A stretch of DNA of 41,648 bases. Source: Chloroflexota bacterium. GTDB lineage: Bacteria; Chloroflexota; UBA11872. The position numbers were made by a program, and so were the translations under genes. The stretch lies in the NCBI GenBank assembly GCA_028874175.1, contig JAPPLN010000005.1:1-41648 (forward strand). The letters are read 5' to 3'. Positions 8,527 through 17,257 of this stretch are shown one piece after another. How positions within the stretch are numbered: position 1 is the first letter of the stretch; each line of letters starts with the position of its first letter. Under the pieces are notes generated by a model. The model had not been told where the DNA came from. It made no database searches and worked only from the letters and a program-made list of their open reading frames with translations.

Positions 8527-10109
8527 AAGCGGCGGTTTATAACCGCTGGCTGCATCAGAAGGGCGGCGGCGAGCGGCACACCGTGATGGCCGCCCGCGTT
8601 CTGACCGAGCGGTTCGATACCGAGCTCATCACCCACCGCCCGATCGGGCGCGACGAGCTCGCCGAGGCGCTCCACATTGACCTCGACGGAATCGGTATCC
8701 GCGTGATTCCAGCCTTGCCCCCGAACAGGTTTGCCGAAGTCACGCGCGAGTACGACTTGTTCGTGAACGCCTCGTTCATGACGAATCAGCCGTCTGCGGC
8801 GCCGCACAGCCTGATGCTGGTGCTCTTTCCATCCCCGATCGATCACAGCCGGCTGGCGCGACTGCGTCAGGCCATCGGTCGCTTCCTGACGCGGGAACTG
8901 TTACTGCCGGAATGGAGCGACGGCTTCTACGACGTACAGGAACTTGGTCGCGGCTGGTTTCGGTACGCGACCGACCGCGCGTGCATCAAGATGCGAGTGC
9001 CGGGCGGTCGTAAGCCCATCCCTATCGAAATCGTGGCCGGCAATTTTCAGCCTGACGCGGACCTGCCGGTGCGGTGCCTCGCGGACGGTACGTTGATTGC
9101 CGACCACTCCTTTGCACCGCGCCCGGGAGCCTTTGAGGCGTGGAGGATTGACGTAGACCGGCGGTTCGTGCGGGACGGTCTTGTTGAATTGACGCTGGAG
9201 TCACCAACTTTCAACCCCACCGATCGGATTGCCGAGGCCGATAATCGGGAAGTCGGGCTAGCCGTCACGGACGTGCGCGTTCGTCACCCACGCCACTTCC
9301 TCTACGAATTGCTCTTCCGCCGGATGTTTCGCGAACTCGGGCTGCGACTGGAAGGGCTGCCGGCGTTCTACTCATTGGACCACCTGGAAACCTACGACAT
9401 GATCTGTCCGATCTCGGAATACAGCCGCGCGTGGATGGAGGTGTACTGGGGGTGCAGTGGGCCGCTGCTCTACCCGCCGGTTGACACCAGCTGGGCAAGG
9501 CCGCGGACCAAGACGCGAACGATTCTGAGCGTTGGCCGCTTCTTTCGAGGTACGCACGAGAAAAAGCACGGGGTGATGATCGACCAATTCATACGTATGT
9601 GTCGCGATGGTCTGCAGGACTGGACCCTGCTTTTGGCCGGCCATCAAAGTCGGCGAGACATCGACCTTGCCTACACGGACGAGTTGCGCCGCCGTGCGGC
9701 CGGCCACCCGATCGAATTCGCCGTCGACGCGCCATTTGCGGACTTGCAGCGCTTCTATGGTGAAGCACAGATCTATTGGCACGCGGCCGGGTACGGTGAG
9801 CGTGTGGAACGCAATCCAATCAAGTTCGAGCACTTTGGCATTTCCGTGGTCGAAGCCATGGCCAATGAAGCCGTGCCGGTGGTGCTGAATCAGGGCGGGC
9901 CACCAGAACTGGTTCACGATGGCCATGACGGCTTTCTCTGGTCCTCGACCGGCGAACTGCGCGAGCGAACTTGGCGTCTGGTGCATGACCTGGATATGCG
10001 GGCGAGGATGGCGAGGCGCGCCCGGGAGTCGAGCGAGCGCTTCAATACGTCGGCTTTCCGCGAGCGGCTGAACACGCTGGTAACCGAGCTCGTCGATGAC
10101 GCGCCGTAA
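8523..10109 (+). CDS. GT4 glycosyltransferase with an inserted beta-sandwich-like domain
   Basis: This 528-residue GT-B enzyme begins with a glycine-rich loop (HQKGGGERHTV, residues 11-21). The C-terminal Rossmann half has ILSVGRFF, LLLAGHQSRRD and the EX7E donor motif EHFGISVVEAMANEAVPVV followed by GGPPELV. Between the halves sits an insertion at about 128-256: DGFYD (133-137), WFRYAT (145-150), DGTLIAD, AWRIDV, LVELTLESPTFNP and REVGLAVTDVRV (242-253). This aligns closely with the last domain of Wzt. It starts with GTG in a GTGA overlap with the GT2 stop. The GT-B part resembles ALG11-like mannosyltransferases, but the sugar cannot be read from sequence. Confidence 0.87.
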   Translation: MKAAVYNRWLHQKGGGERHTVMAARVLTERFDTELITHRPIGRDELAEALHIDLDGIGIRVIPALPPNRFAEVTREYDLFVNASFMTNQPSAAPHSLMLVLFPSPIDHSRLARLRQAIGRFLTRELLLPEWSDGFYDVQELGRGWFRYATDRACIKMRVPGGRKPIPIEIVAGNFQPDADLPVRCLADGTLIADHSFAPRPGAFEAWRIDVDRRFVRDGLVELTLESPTFNPTDRIAEADNREVGLAVTDVRVRHPRHFLYELLFRRMFRELGLRLEGLPAFYSLDHLETYDMICPISEYSRAWMEVYWGCSGPLLYPPVDTSWARPRTKTRTILSVGRFFRGTHEKKHGVMIDQFIRMCRDGLQDWTLLLAGHQSRRDIDLAYTDELRRRAAGHPIEFAVDAPFADLQRFYGEAQIYWHAAGYGERVERNPIKFEHFGISVVEAMANEAVPVVLNQGGPPELVHDGHDGFLWSSTGELRERTWRLVHDLDMRARMARRARESSERFNTSAFRERLNTLVTELVDDAP

Positions 10110-10130
10110 CCCCGGTCGGGCTGTCGCGTG

Positions 10131-12374
10131 ATGCGCACGCGGCGCCTGATGCGTTGGGCGCAAGCGCGTCCGACCTTTCTGCTGTTTCTGTTCGCCTTCA
10201 CGCTGTACGCGCTGAGCATGGGAGCTGCACGGAATGGCGGTGGCTACAGCGCGGACGGCACCTTTGCGTTTGAGATGGCGAAGAGCGTCATCATCGATCG
10301 TGGCCACGCCTATCTACGGGACCAAAACAGAAACTTCTCCCGCTGGGGCGTGGGCCTGCCCACGACGTTTATGCCATTCGTTGCGTTCGCGGAGCCCTTG
10401 GCGGAGGCGGCTCCACAAAGAGACCGGATTCCGCTGGGCGAGCACGACGTGTTGCTCGTGAACTTCCCGCCGCTAGGCGGATCGCTGGGGCCTGGGGTGA
10501 CCGACGAAATCGATCTTGGAATCGAATCCGGCAGCTACGACAGACTCACCCTGCTGTCTCACAGCGGACTTAGCGCCGGATTTACCCAGGGGACCGAGAT
10601 CGCGCGGCTTCATCTCACCGATGCTGCTGGAACCACGAGCGATCACCCGATCCGCGTCGGCATTGAGACCGCCGAATGGGCCTACGACCGGGGCGATGTG
10701 CGGGCAAGGATTCAGCATGAGCAACCCCTACCGGTCGCCCGCCAGATCGGCAATGCACGCGCGTACTACTACGAATCGACGTGGCGATTCGATCCACCGC
10801 GCGAGCTCATATCGGCGCGAGTCACTTACCTGCAGCCGACCGGGAATTTTTACGTGGACGGTCTGGCGCTGCGGACATCCGACGGGGCGTGGCTTGATGG
10901 ACCTGGGGTCGGACGGGTCTGGTCCGAGCGCCAGAATCGCGAGTTCTTCCGCCGCATCTGGGTGGCGGCAGCTAACGCGCTGGCTACGGCCGTTGGTGTT
11001 GTGCTGGTCTATCGAATCCTGCGGCGGCTGCAATACAGCGAGCGGGTGGCCATCGTCAGCGCGCTGATCTACGCCGCCGGGACGATGGCCTGGCCCTACG
11101 CAAAGTTCGATTTCTCCGAACCGTTGGTGACGACGTTTCTTCTGGCGGCGGTGTGGCTTTCCCTCGTCTACGGCTCAACGGGGCGGCTGCGTTTTGTTGC
11201 ACTGGCCGGCCTAGCGGCGTTCGCGGCGGTGCTCACCAAGTACGTCAGCGTCATTACCGTGCCAATCCTCATGACCGGACTGGTCGTGGGCGCACATTCG
11301 GGCGGCTCCTGGCGCAAGACGTTGCGGAAATCGGTGCGGCCAGTCCTGCTGTTCCTAGCCCCGTTTCTGGTCGTGCTGCTACCGGCACTGGTGACCGCGG
11401 CCACGCTGTTCGACTTTCGTCTGCTGTACGTGCACGAACTGATCGGCGGCCTGCAGCGCGGCTGGCTGGAGTTGCCGTTTGGCCTGGGACTTGGTGGATT
11501 AATCACGAGCTGGGGCAAGGGTGTGCTCTGGTACAACCCCATTCTTCTCGTCACGTTGCCCGCGCTGCCCTGGTTTGTGCACAGAAATGGCTGGCGCTCG
11601 CTCGTATTCCTGGCCATCCCAGCTGCGTATGCACTGCTCTACAGCCGCAAACAGGTCTGGTATGGCGGAAACGCCTGGGGACCGCGCTACCTGGTCCCAG
11701 CGTTGCCGCTACTGGTGATCGTGGGTGCGCCGCTTTTCGAGCGGGTGACGGAGCGGGCGCGCACTTGGCTGCCCGGCGCGGCCTTGGCCGCTGTCGTGCT
11801 GATCAGCGCCGGTGTGCAATTCATGGGCGTGTCCAAGGACTTCGCGGGCTACCTGGACCTCTTTCAGCAACAAGTCGCCGGCGCGATCCCCCTCAAGGGC
11901 GCAATCTACGGTGGCGCCGACTACCAGCCCTGGTCGTCCATTCAGCCCGAAGGCGATTACGCGGCGGTTCTCTATGCCTACCAGTTCTCGCCCTTGCTGG
12001 CGCATGCCTGGCTGCTGCGCGCGGACGCCACGAATCTACTGGCGCCTGACCGTACCGACTGGCTGGCCGACGCCCTGGGTCGCACCCCGTGGGCCAGATT
12101 CGGCATTGACGCGGTTCCTCCGCGTCCCGAGAACGGCCTTGGGCTGGACTTTTGGTCCTTGAGCCTGGTCGAGGGTTTTTTTGCTTACCCTATGTTCATT
12201 GTTTGGGTGAGCGGTCTGCTATTGGCGCTTCAGTTCGCCGCGCTCGGGGCCTGGATTGGCCTGACCGGCCGTATCTGGCCATCAGAGTGCCGTGTGCGGT
12301 CGCTTCGCTTTGTGGCGATTGGCGCGGTTGCCGCCCTGTTGATTAGCTTTGACACACTGCATTTCATGCTCTAG
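10131..12374 (+). CDS. GT-C type (GT39/83-like) membrane glycosyltransferase with large extracytoplasmic domain
   Basis: This roughly 747-residue protein has a first membrane helix near residues 13-32. The loop that follows contains an acidic motif (SADGTFAFEMAKSV) where GT-C enzymes carry their catalytic Asp/Glu. A beta-rich region of about 150 residues comes next (EIDLGIESGSYDRLTLLSHSG through NFYVDGLALRTSDG), then about ten hydrophobic helices and a C-terminal membrane hairpin. GT-C enzymes use polyprenyl-phosphate sugars on the outer membrane face, so this protein likely modifies or polymerises glycan after export. The ectodomain looks different from the FRWT domain of the three upstream proteins. 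A GTG lies directly before the ATG chosen. It starts 21 bases after the previous gene. Confidence 0.75.
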   Translation: MRTRRLMRWAQARPTFLLFLFAFTLYALSMGAARNGGGYSADGTFAFEMAKSVIIDRGHAYLRDQNRNFSRWGVGLPTTFMPFVAFAEPLAEAAPQRDRIPLGEHDVLLVNFPPLGGSLGPGVTDEIDLGIESGSYDRLTLLSHSGLSAGFTQGTEIARLHLTDAAGTTSDHPIRVGIETAEWAYDRGDVRARIQHEQPLPVARQIGNARAYYYESTWRFDPPRELISARVTYLQPTGNFYVDGLALRTSDGAWLDGPGVGRVWSERQNREFFRRIWVAAANALATAVGVVLVYRILRRLQYSERVAIVSALIYAAGTMAWPYAKFDFSEPLVTTFLLAAVWLSLVYGSTGRLRFVALAGLAAFAAVLTKYVSVITVPILMTGLVVGAHSGGSWRKTLRKSVRPVLLFLAPFLVVLLPALVTAATLFDFRLLYVHELIGGLQRGWLELPFGLGLGGLITSWGKGVLWYNPILLVTLPALPWFVHRNGWRSLVFLAIPAAYALLYSRKQVWYGGNAWGPRYLVPALPLLVIVGAPLFERVTERARTWLPGAALAAVVLISAGVQFMGVSKDFAGYLDLFQQQVAGAIPLKGAIYGGADYQPWSSIQPEGDYAAVLYAYQFSPLLAHAWLLRADATNLLAPDRTDWLADALGRTPWARFGIDAVPPRPENGLGLDFWSLSLVEGFFAYPMFIVWVSGLLLALQFAALGAWIGLTGRIWPSECRVRSLRFVAIGAVAALLISFDTLHFML

Positions 12375-12403
12375 TTTCGAAATGAAGGGAGCTGGCGACA
12401 CTA

Positions 12404-12634
12404 ATGGCTGATTCGGACGCGACGTCCGCGCCGCCGCTCATTCCAGACGACTTTCTGTCGATTCTGCGCTGCGTGAACGACGATCATCCGCGTGATGACG
12501 GCGTCTTGTGCATCAAGGGCGACTTTCTCGTCTGTACAGTCTGCGGCTATCGATACAGGGTCGAGGACGGGATTCCCAACATGCTGTGGGACGACGCGAT
12601 CCCCCCGAGGCACGAGGAGTCCGTTAGCTCGTGA
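12404..12634 (+). CDS. Trm112-like small zinc-ribbon protein
   Basis: This 76-residue protein resembles Trm112/UPF0434 proteins, small zinc-binding partners of other enzymes. The end of the motif is clear: LVCTVCGYRYRVEDGIPNML (residues 42-61). Cys23, Cys36, Cys44 and Cys47 are potential ligands. The usual first C-x2-C pair is not kept; C23 and a displaced C36, or H28, may replace it. An AGGGAG ribosome binding site lies about 12 bases upstream. The stop overlaps the start of the radical SAM gene (GTGA), which suggests the two proteins act together, as Trm112 does with its partners. That link is inferred. Confidence 0.7.
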   Translation: MADSDATSAPPLIPDDFLSILRCVNDDHPRDDGVLCIKGDFLVCTVCGYRYRVEDGIPNMLWDDAIPPRHEESVSS

Positions 12635-13743
12635 ATTCGATCAGCCAGGCGAAAGACTTGCTGGTCAAGTACCGGCGGCACCGCGCAATCTTCCGCCCGT
12701 CGCTTGGTCGTTTCGCGTATCACTGGATGCGCGGCACGACGGAGTTGCCGTACGGACCCATCAAGCTGCACATCGAGCCGACCAGCTTCTGCAACCTGCG
12801 CTGCCCGATGTGCCCGCAAAGCGTGGGAGCCAACGAGTTCAATGGGTTCATGGAAATGGATCTGTTCCGCAAGATCATCGACGAGGCAAAGCCGTTCGTG
12901 CGGGAAGCCAACCTGTTCTTCCGCGGCGAGTCGCTGATGCACAAAGACATCTACGAGATGATCGAAGTCTGCGAACGCGCCGGAATCGCCGCCCACATCA
13001 ACACCAACGCGACCCTGCTCCGGGACGAAAAGATCGAGCAGTTGCTGGACGCCGCGCCGAGCAAGCTGACGATCAGCTTTGACTCCGGCGAACCCGAACA
13101 ATACGAGGTCATGCGCAAGGGCGCCCAGTTCGACCGCACGCTCGAACGCGTGCTACGTCTTCTCGAGTCGAGAAAGCAGCGTTCCAGTCCGAAGCCGTAC
13201 TTCGTGATGCAGGTGATCCAGCTCTGGGATTCCAGCTATCCCAAGGGAGCCCCGCCAGTCATTCCGGAGCACTTCCGGCAACGATTTGACGGATTGCCGG
13301 TTGACGAGTGGGACACGTTCTGGGCGCACGGCTGGGCCGGACAGATGGATTCGTCGGACTTCTACACCGCGCGTCCACACGGCCCCAACTACTACCCGTG
13401 CAACTGGCTCTGGAAGTCCATGGCGATCTACTGGGACGGCAAGGTGCCTTCCTGCTGTGCGGACTTTGGCGAGGACCAGATCATGGGCAACCTTGCCGAC
13501 GAGTCGCTGCTGGACATCTGGAACAACCCGGCGTATCGCGGGATTCGCGAGGCGCACGTCAGCGGCAAGCTGGACGACTACAAGCTCTGCCGCGGCTGCG
13601 ATGCCATCTGGCAAGAAGGCGGTTCAACCTGGAACCTGTTTACCGGCGCTCGCGGCGTGGTGACCGGGGATCCGCTGCCCGTGCTCCAGCCGGGAACCAA
13701 CGGCGCGCACGCGACCAACGGGACCGAGGCGCCGGACCACTGA
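12631..13743 (+). CDS. Radical SAM/SPASM protein
   Basis: This 370-residue enzyme has the radical SAM cluster motif CNLRCPMC (Cys54, Cys58, Cys61), a FFRGESLMH segment where the GGE motif is expected, and NTNAT near residue 128. The C-terminal part carries SPASM-type cysteines: YPCNW, VPSCCADFGE, then the NLADESLLDIWNNP signature and LCRGC. SPASM enzymes hold auxiliary Fe-S clusters and modify peptides, proteins or sugars. Here, inside a glycan locus, the substrate is unknown; radical-SAM sugar or peptide-anchor modification is possible. The C-terminal 35 residues are low complexity (Pro, Thr, Gly, Asn). It starts with GTG overlapping the Trm112-like gene and ends at a strong hairpin. Confidence 0.88.
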   Translation: MNSISQAKDLLVKYRRHRAIFRPSLGRFAYHWMRGTTELPYGPIKLHIEPTSFCNLRCPMCPQSVGANEFNGFMEMDLFRKIIDEAKPFVREANLFFRGESLMHKDIYEMIEVCERAGIAAHINTNATLLRDEKIEQLLDAAPSKLTISFDSGEPEQYEVMRKGAQFDRTLERVLRLLESRKQRSSPKPYFVMQVIQLWDSSYPKGAPPVIPEHFRQRFDGLPVDEWDTFWAHGWAGQMDSSDFYTARPHGPNYYPCNWLWKSMAIYWDGKVPSCCADFGEDQIMGNLADESLLDIWNNPAYRGIREAHVSGKLDDYKLCRGCDAIWQEGGSTWNLFTGARGVVTGDPLPVLQPGTNGAHATNGTEAPDH

Positions 13744-13747
13744 TCCG

Positions 13748-13775
13748 CAGGCGGAGTGCAACGCCCCTCCGCCTG
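13748..13775 (+). other. Perfect 9-bp hairpin after the radical SAM gene
   Basis: CAGGCGGAG (13748-13756) and CTCCGCCTG (13767-13775) form a perfect GC-rich stem with a ten-base loop, four bases after the stop codon. No T tract follows, so it is not a classic intrinsic terminator. It may mark a partial transcript end or protect the upstream mRNA. It occupies most of the 87-base gap, one of the largest inside the cluster, where the chain of overlapping genes is broken. Confidence 0.5.
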
Positions 13776-13830
13776 ACGAGCGCAGCCAGCATCGTTGTCC
13801 GCCGCCATGCGCGGTGCTAGCGTCCCAGCG

Positions 13831-14994
13831 ATGCGCATCACCTTTGTGTCGAACATTTTTCCGCCCACGGTGGGCGGACCGGCGACGCACATCTACAACC
13901 TGGCGCTGACGCTGCATGACCGCGGCCACTCGGTACGGGCGGTGGTTTGCCCGGACGATCCGGAGAGGCTGGTGCGTCCGCCCTTTCCGATAGTTCGCGT
14001 CTCCTGGAACACGCCGGTGCCACTGCGCTACGGCTTGGTTTGGTGGCATACATGGCGGGCCGCGCTGCGGTCCGACGTGGTGTACATCAACGGAATCGAG
14101 GCGCCGTCAACGCTGGCCGCACTGCTGGCGGGTCGGCCGCGAGTGCTGAAGATCGTGGGCGACTGGGCCTGGGAGTCGGCGCACCGGCGGGGCATGACGT
14201 CGCTGGGGATCGAGGAGTTTCAGCGGACACGTCACGGGCCGCCGATTCGGGCGTTCCAATTCATCCAGCGGATGTATACCGCCCTTGCCACGGTGGTCGT
14301 GGTTCCCAGCGGATACGTGGGTGCCTTCGTTCGCGGCTGGGGGGCCAAGGCCAACAAGATTCGCGTGGTCCACAACGCGCTGACCGAAATTCCGGAGATT
14401 GAAGAGTCGCGCGAAGAGGCGAAACGGCAGCTTGGTTTTGAAGGCCCCCTGGTCTGCACGGTGTCACGGCTCTACAGCTGGAAACGGGTCGACGACCTGC
14501 TCCGCATGGTCCCGGACTTTGCCAATGACGCCGTGCTGGCCATCGTTGGCGACGGGCCGGAGCAGCCGGCCCTGGAACGCTTCGCCGCAGAACTGGGCTT
14601 GGGCGACCGCGTCCGCTTTGTGGGCCGGGTGCCGCACCGGGACGTTGGCATGTACCTGCGCGCCGCCGACGTGTTTGTGCTGAACACGTCGTACGAAGGT
14701 CTTTCGCATACGCTGGTAGAGGCGCGCGTGGTTGGAACGCCAATCGTTACGACCGACATCGGCGGAAACCGTGAAATTCTCACGCACGAGCACAACGCGC
14801 TACTGACGCCGCTCGGCGATCACCGCGCTTTTGTGGCTGCCGTGAACCGCCTCCTGACCGATCGCGAGCTTGCGGAGCGCCTGGCCCGTGCAGGGTCCGA
14901 GGGCCTGGATCACTTTGCCTGGGATCGGCTTGTGGATGAGACGATGGAGATTCTGACCGGGGTAACGACAGGCTCAGCGCGCGGACGCCCGTGA
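13831..14994 (+). CDS. GT4 glycosyltransferase
   Basis: This 387-residue GT-B protein begins MRITFVSNIFPPTVGGPATHI, the standard GT4 acceptor-domain start with the glycine loop at residues 14-16. The C-terminal donor half has CTVSRLYSWKRVDDLL, AIVGDGPEQ and the EX7E motif EGLSHTLVEARVVGTPIV, then TTDIGGNREIL. Longer starts exist upstream (TTG 13795, ATG 13807), but the ATG at 13831 gives the normal family N-terminus. The stop overlaps the next start by four bases. It is probably a retaining enzyme using a nucleotide sugar at the cytoplasmic membrane face; donor unknown. Confidence 0.88.
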   Translation: MRITFVSNIFPPTVGGPATHIYNLALTLHDRGHSVRAVVCPDDPERLVRPPFPIVRVSWNTPVPLRYGLVWWHTWRAALRSDVVYINGIEAPSTLAALLAGRPRVLKIVGDWAWESAHRRGMTSLGIEEFQRTRHGPPIRAFQFIQRMYTALATVVVVPSGYVGAFVRGWGAKANKIRVVHNALTEIPEIEESREEAKRQLGFEGPLVCTVSRLYSWKRVDDLLRMVPDFANDAVLAIVGDGPEQPALERFAAELGLGDRVRFVGRVPHRDVGMYLRAADVFVLNTSYEGLSHTLVEARVVGTPIVTTDIGGNREILTHEHNALLTPLGDHRAFVAAVNRLLTDRELAERLARAGSEGLDHFAWDRLVDETMEILTGVTTGSARGRP

Positions 14995-16121
14995 GCGCCA
15001 GGCTGCTGATGTTGAGCGGTGATCGAGACGTCACCTCGGGGCGACGCGGGCCTTTTTACACGACGCTGCAGGGTCTGGCATCGGAGTTCGATCGAATCGA
15101 TGTGCTGACGCCGCGCGCCGATGGTGCGCAGGCCATCGAGCCATATTCGGCCGTTCGGGTCGAGCCTGCGCCAGTCTCGCGGTTGCGGCAGTCGGCCTGG
15201 ATGCGGCGCCGGGGCGCCGACCTGCTGCGACGCCATAGGCACGGCCTGATTGTCAGCCACGACTATGGAATATTTGCGAATGGACGGGCGGCCGCCTGGC
15301 TGTCGCGCCGCTGCGGGACGCCGTACGTCAGCGAAATCCACCACGTACCGGGGCACCCGAAGCGGGCCCAGTGGTGGGAGCCGCTGGCGCAGTTGGTCTA
15401 CCGCGCCTATGTGACGCGCGTGGCACGCCGTGCGGCTGCCATCCGCGTGGTCAATCGGCGGGAAGTGCCCGACCTGCTGGCGAGATGGGGCGTGCCGCGC
15501 AAGCAAATCCTGGTGCTGCCATCGGCGTACATCGATCGAGAGGTGTTCGCCCCAGGAGAGGGTGAGCGTGAATTCGCCCTCGGATTCGTCGGGCGGCTGG
15601 TGGCGAACAAGAACCTGGGCTATGTCGCGCGGGTGTTCGCCACCGTAGCGTCGCGGGATTCCCACGCGCGGTTTGTGATTGCCGGCCAGGGTCCAGAGGG
15701 CAACGCACTACGCCGCAGGCTGAGGCGCTCCGGCGTTCTTGGTCGCGTCACGTTCGTTGATTGGCTGGAACGCCCCGCCGATCTGGCTGATCTCTACCGG
15801 CGAATGTCCGCGCTCATTGCTCCGTCGCTCAGCGAGGGTGGTCCGAGGGTGTGTCTGGAGGCCATGGCCTGTGGCACGCCGGTCTTCGCGACTCCCGTGG
15901 GCGTGATGCCTGAGACCCTCGACCACGGCAAGAATAGCTGGTTACTCCCGTGGGACACGAAGGCCGGCAGCGCACTGGTGAACGACGCCCTGAGCGTCCC
16001 CGAGAAGCTGCGTCTGGCCGGCCGCCTGGCGCGGGCGGCTACGGCTGAATTTGAGAAGTCGAACGTCCTGGGAGCCTACGCGTCGGCGTACCGACGAATT
16101 GCCGAACGTGACAAGCCTTGA
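14991..16121 (+). CDS. GT4 glycosyltransferase
   Basis: This 376-residue protein starts with GTG in a GTGA overlap. The N-terminal half is atypical, with LMLSGDRDVTSGRRGPFYTTLQGLA in place of the usual PPxxGG loop. SEIHHVPGHPKR near residue 115 fits the acceptor-side histidine region. The donor half is normal: LGFVGRLVANKNLGYVARVF, FVIAGQGPEGN and the EX7E motif EGGPRVCLEAMACGTPVFA followed by GVMPETL. It is also coupled to the following gene (TTGA). Confidence 0.85.
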   Translation: MSARLLMLSGDRDVTSGRRGPFYTTLQGLASEFDRIDVLTPRADGAQAIEPYSAVRVEPAPVSRLRQSAWMRRRGADLLRRHRHGLIVSHDYGIFANGRAAAWLSRRCGTPYVSEIHHVPGHPKRAQWWEPLAQLVYRAYVTRVARRAAAIRVVNRREVPDLLARWGVPRKQILVLPSAYIDREVFAPGEGEREFALGFVGRLVANKNLGYVARVFATVASRDSHARFVIAGQGPEGNALRRRLRRSGVLGRVTFVDWLERPADLADLYRRMSALIAPSLSEGGPRVCLEAMACGTPVFATPVGVMPETLDHGKNSWLLPWDTKAGSALVNDALSVPEKLRLAGRLARAATAEFEKSNVLGAYASAYRRIAERDKP

Positions 16122-17257
16122 GTAGCGCCAGTGGCGGTGACCTCCGGCTGCTCTTCGTGACCCAGGAGCTCGACCGTACGAGTGCCAATCTCGCGGTCGC
16201 ACATACCTGGGCGGCGGAATTGGCGCGACAGTCCGCGGCCGTACACGTGTTGGCGGCACGGGTCGGCGAGGTCAATCTGCCACCCAACGTGCATGTGCAC
16301 GGCCTTGGACGTGAACGCGGGCGTTCACGCTGGACGGCGGCGCTGGCGTTCGGCGCGATCGGCGCCCGGCTCATTCTGGGTCGTCGTGTCGACGTCATCG
16401 TGGCCCACATGGTGCCGGCCTACGCTGTCGCGATGTGGCCCCTGGCACGGGTCACGCCGACGACACTGGCACTCTGGTACGCGAGTCACGGATTGACACC
16501 CATGCTCAGGCGGGCCAATCAACTGATCGATGTCGCGGTCACTGCTTCCCCGGATAGCTACCCAATCCTCAGCGACCAGGCATTTGTGCTCGGGCATGGG
16601 ATCGACACCCGGCGGTTTCGCCCGCCGGCCGAGCGCAGCGCCGAAACCGGGCCGGTGATTGGGATGGCCGGGCGACTGACGCCGCTGAAGGGTTTCGAGC
16701 CGGGCATCCAAGCCCTGGCGGAGTTGCGTTTCGGGAGGTTTCCCGACGCACGGCTGCGCATTGCGGGGGAACCGTTCTATGCATCGGACCGGGGCTATGT
16801 GGACGAACTAGAGCGGCTCGCGGATAGGCTAGGCGTGCGTAACGCCGTGGAATTTATCGGCGCGGTACGCGGCGACGCGATGGCGGGGTTCTATGGATCG
16901 TTGGATGTCTTTGTCAACTGGCGGGCGCAGCCCGCGCTGGACAAGACCGGGCTGGAGGCCCTGGCGTGCGGGACGCCGCTGGTCACCAACAACAGCGCCT
17001 ACGGTGGAGTGCTGGGCGATCTCGCTCGTAACTTCCTCGTTGGGGACTCGAGCGCCGAACTTTCCGCCGGATTGGATGGCGTATTGAGTCTGAGTGCAGA
17101 CGCGCGACGGGTGGCGGTAGGGCAATTGCGCGCGATGGTGTTGCGGGAGCATGGCGCTCCGGGCCTTGCCGCCAGGCTCACGGCAGTCTGCAGCGCACTG
17201 CGCACGGGCGCCCGGCCCGACTTCCCATCGGTGACCGAGGCGCGAACGTCATCGTGA
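16118..17257 (+). CDS. GT4-like glycosyltransferase with an altered donor motif
   Basis: This 379-residue protein has the GT-B layout: LRLLFVTQELDRTSANLAVAHTWAAEL at the start, GHGIDTRRFRPP at the domain hinge, GMAGRLTPLKGFEPGIQAL and LRIAGEP in the donor half. The region expected to hold EX7E reads NWRAQPALDKTGLEALACGTPLV. The second Glu is kept, but a Pro stands where the first should be. Activity may be altered, or donor binding may use other residues. It begins with TTG in a TTGA overlap, the shared pattern in this locus, and overlaps the acyltransferase gene by four bases. Confidence 0.8.
   Translation: MSSASGGDLRLLFVTQELDRTSANLAVAHTWAAELARQSAAVHVLAARVGEVNLPPNVHVHGLGRERGRSRWTAALAFGAIGARLILGRRVDVIVAHMVPAYAVAMWPLARVTPTTLALWYASHGLTPMLRRANQLIDVAVTASPDSYPILSDQAFVLGHGIDTRRFRPPAERSAETGPVIGMAGRLTPLKGFEPGIQALAELRFGRFPDARLRIAGEPFYASDRGYVDELERLADRLGVRNAVEFIGAVRGDAMAGFYGSLDVFVNWRAQPALDKTGLEALACGTPLVTNNSAYGGVLGDLARNFLVGDSSAELSAGLDGVLSLSADARRVAVGQLRAMVLREHGAPGLAARLTAVCSALRTGARPDFPSVTEARTSS

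Noticed and set aside
9372-10307. Minus-strand open frame of 311 codons across the GT4/GT-C junction
   Set aside because: It crosses two real genes on the other strand and has no recognisable domain.
12176-12182. Run of seven T residues that could end a terminator
   Set aside because: It lies inside the GT-C gene, encodes a Phe-Phe pair, and has no stem before it.
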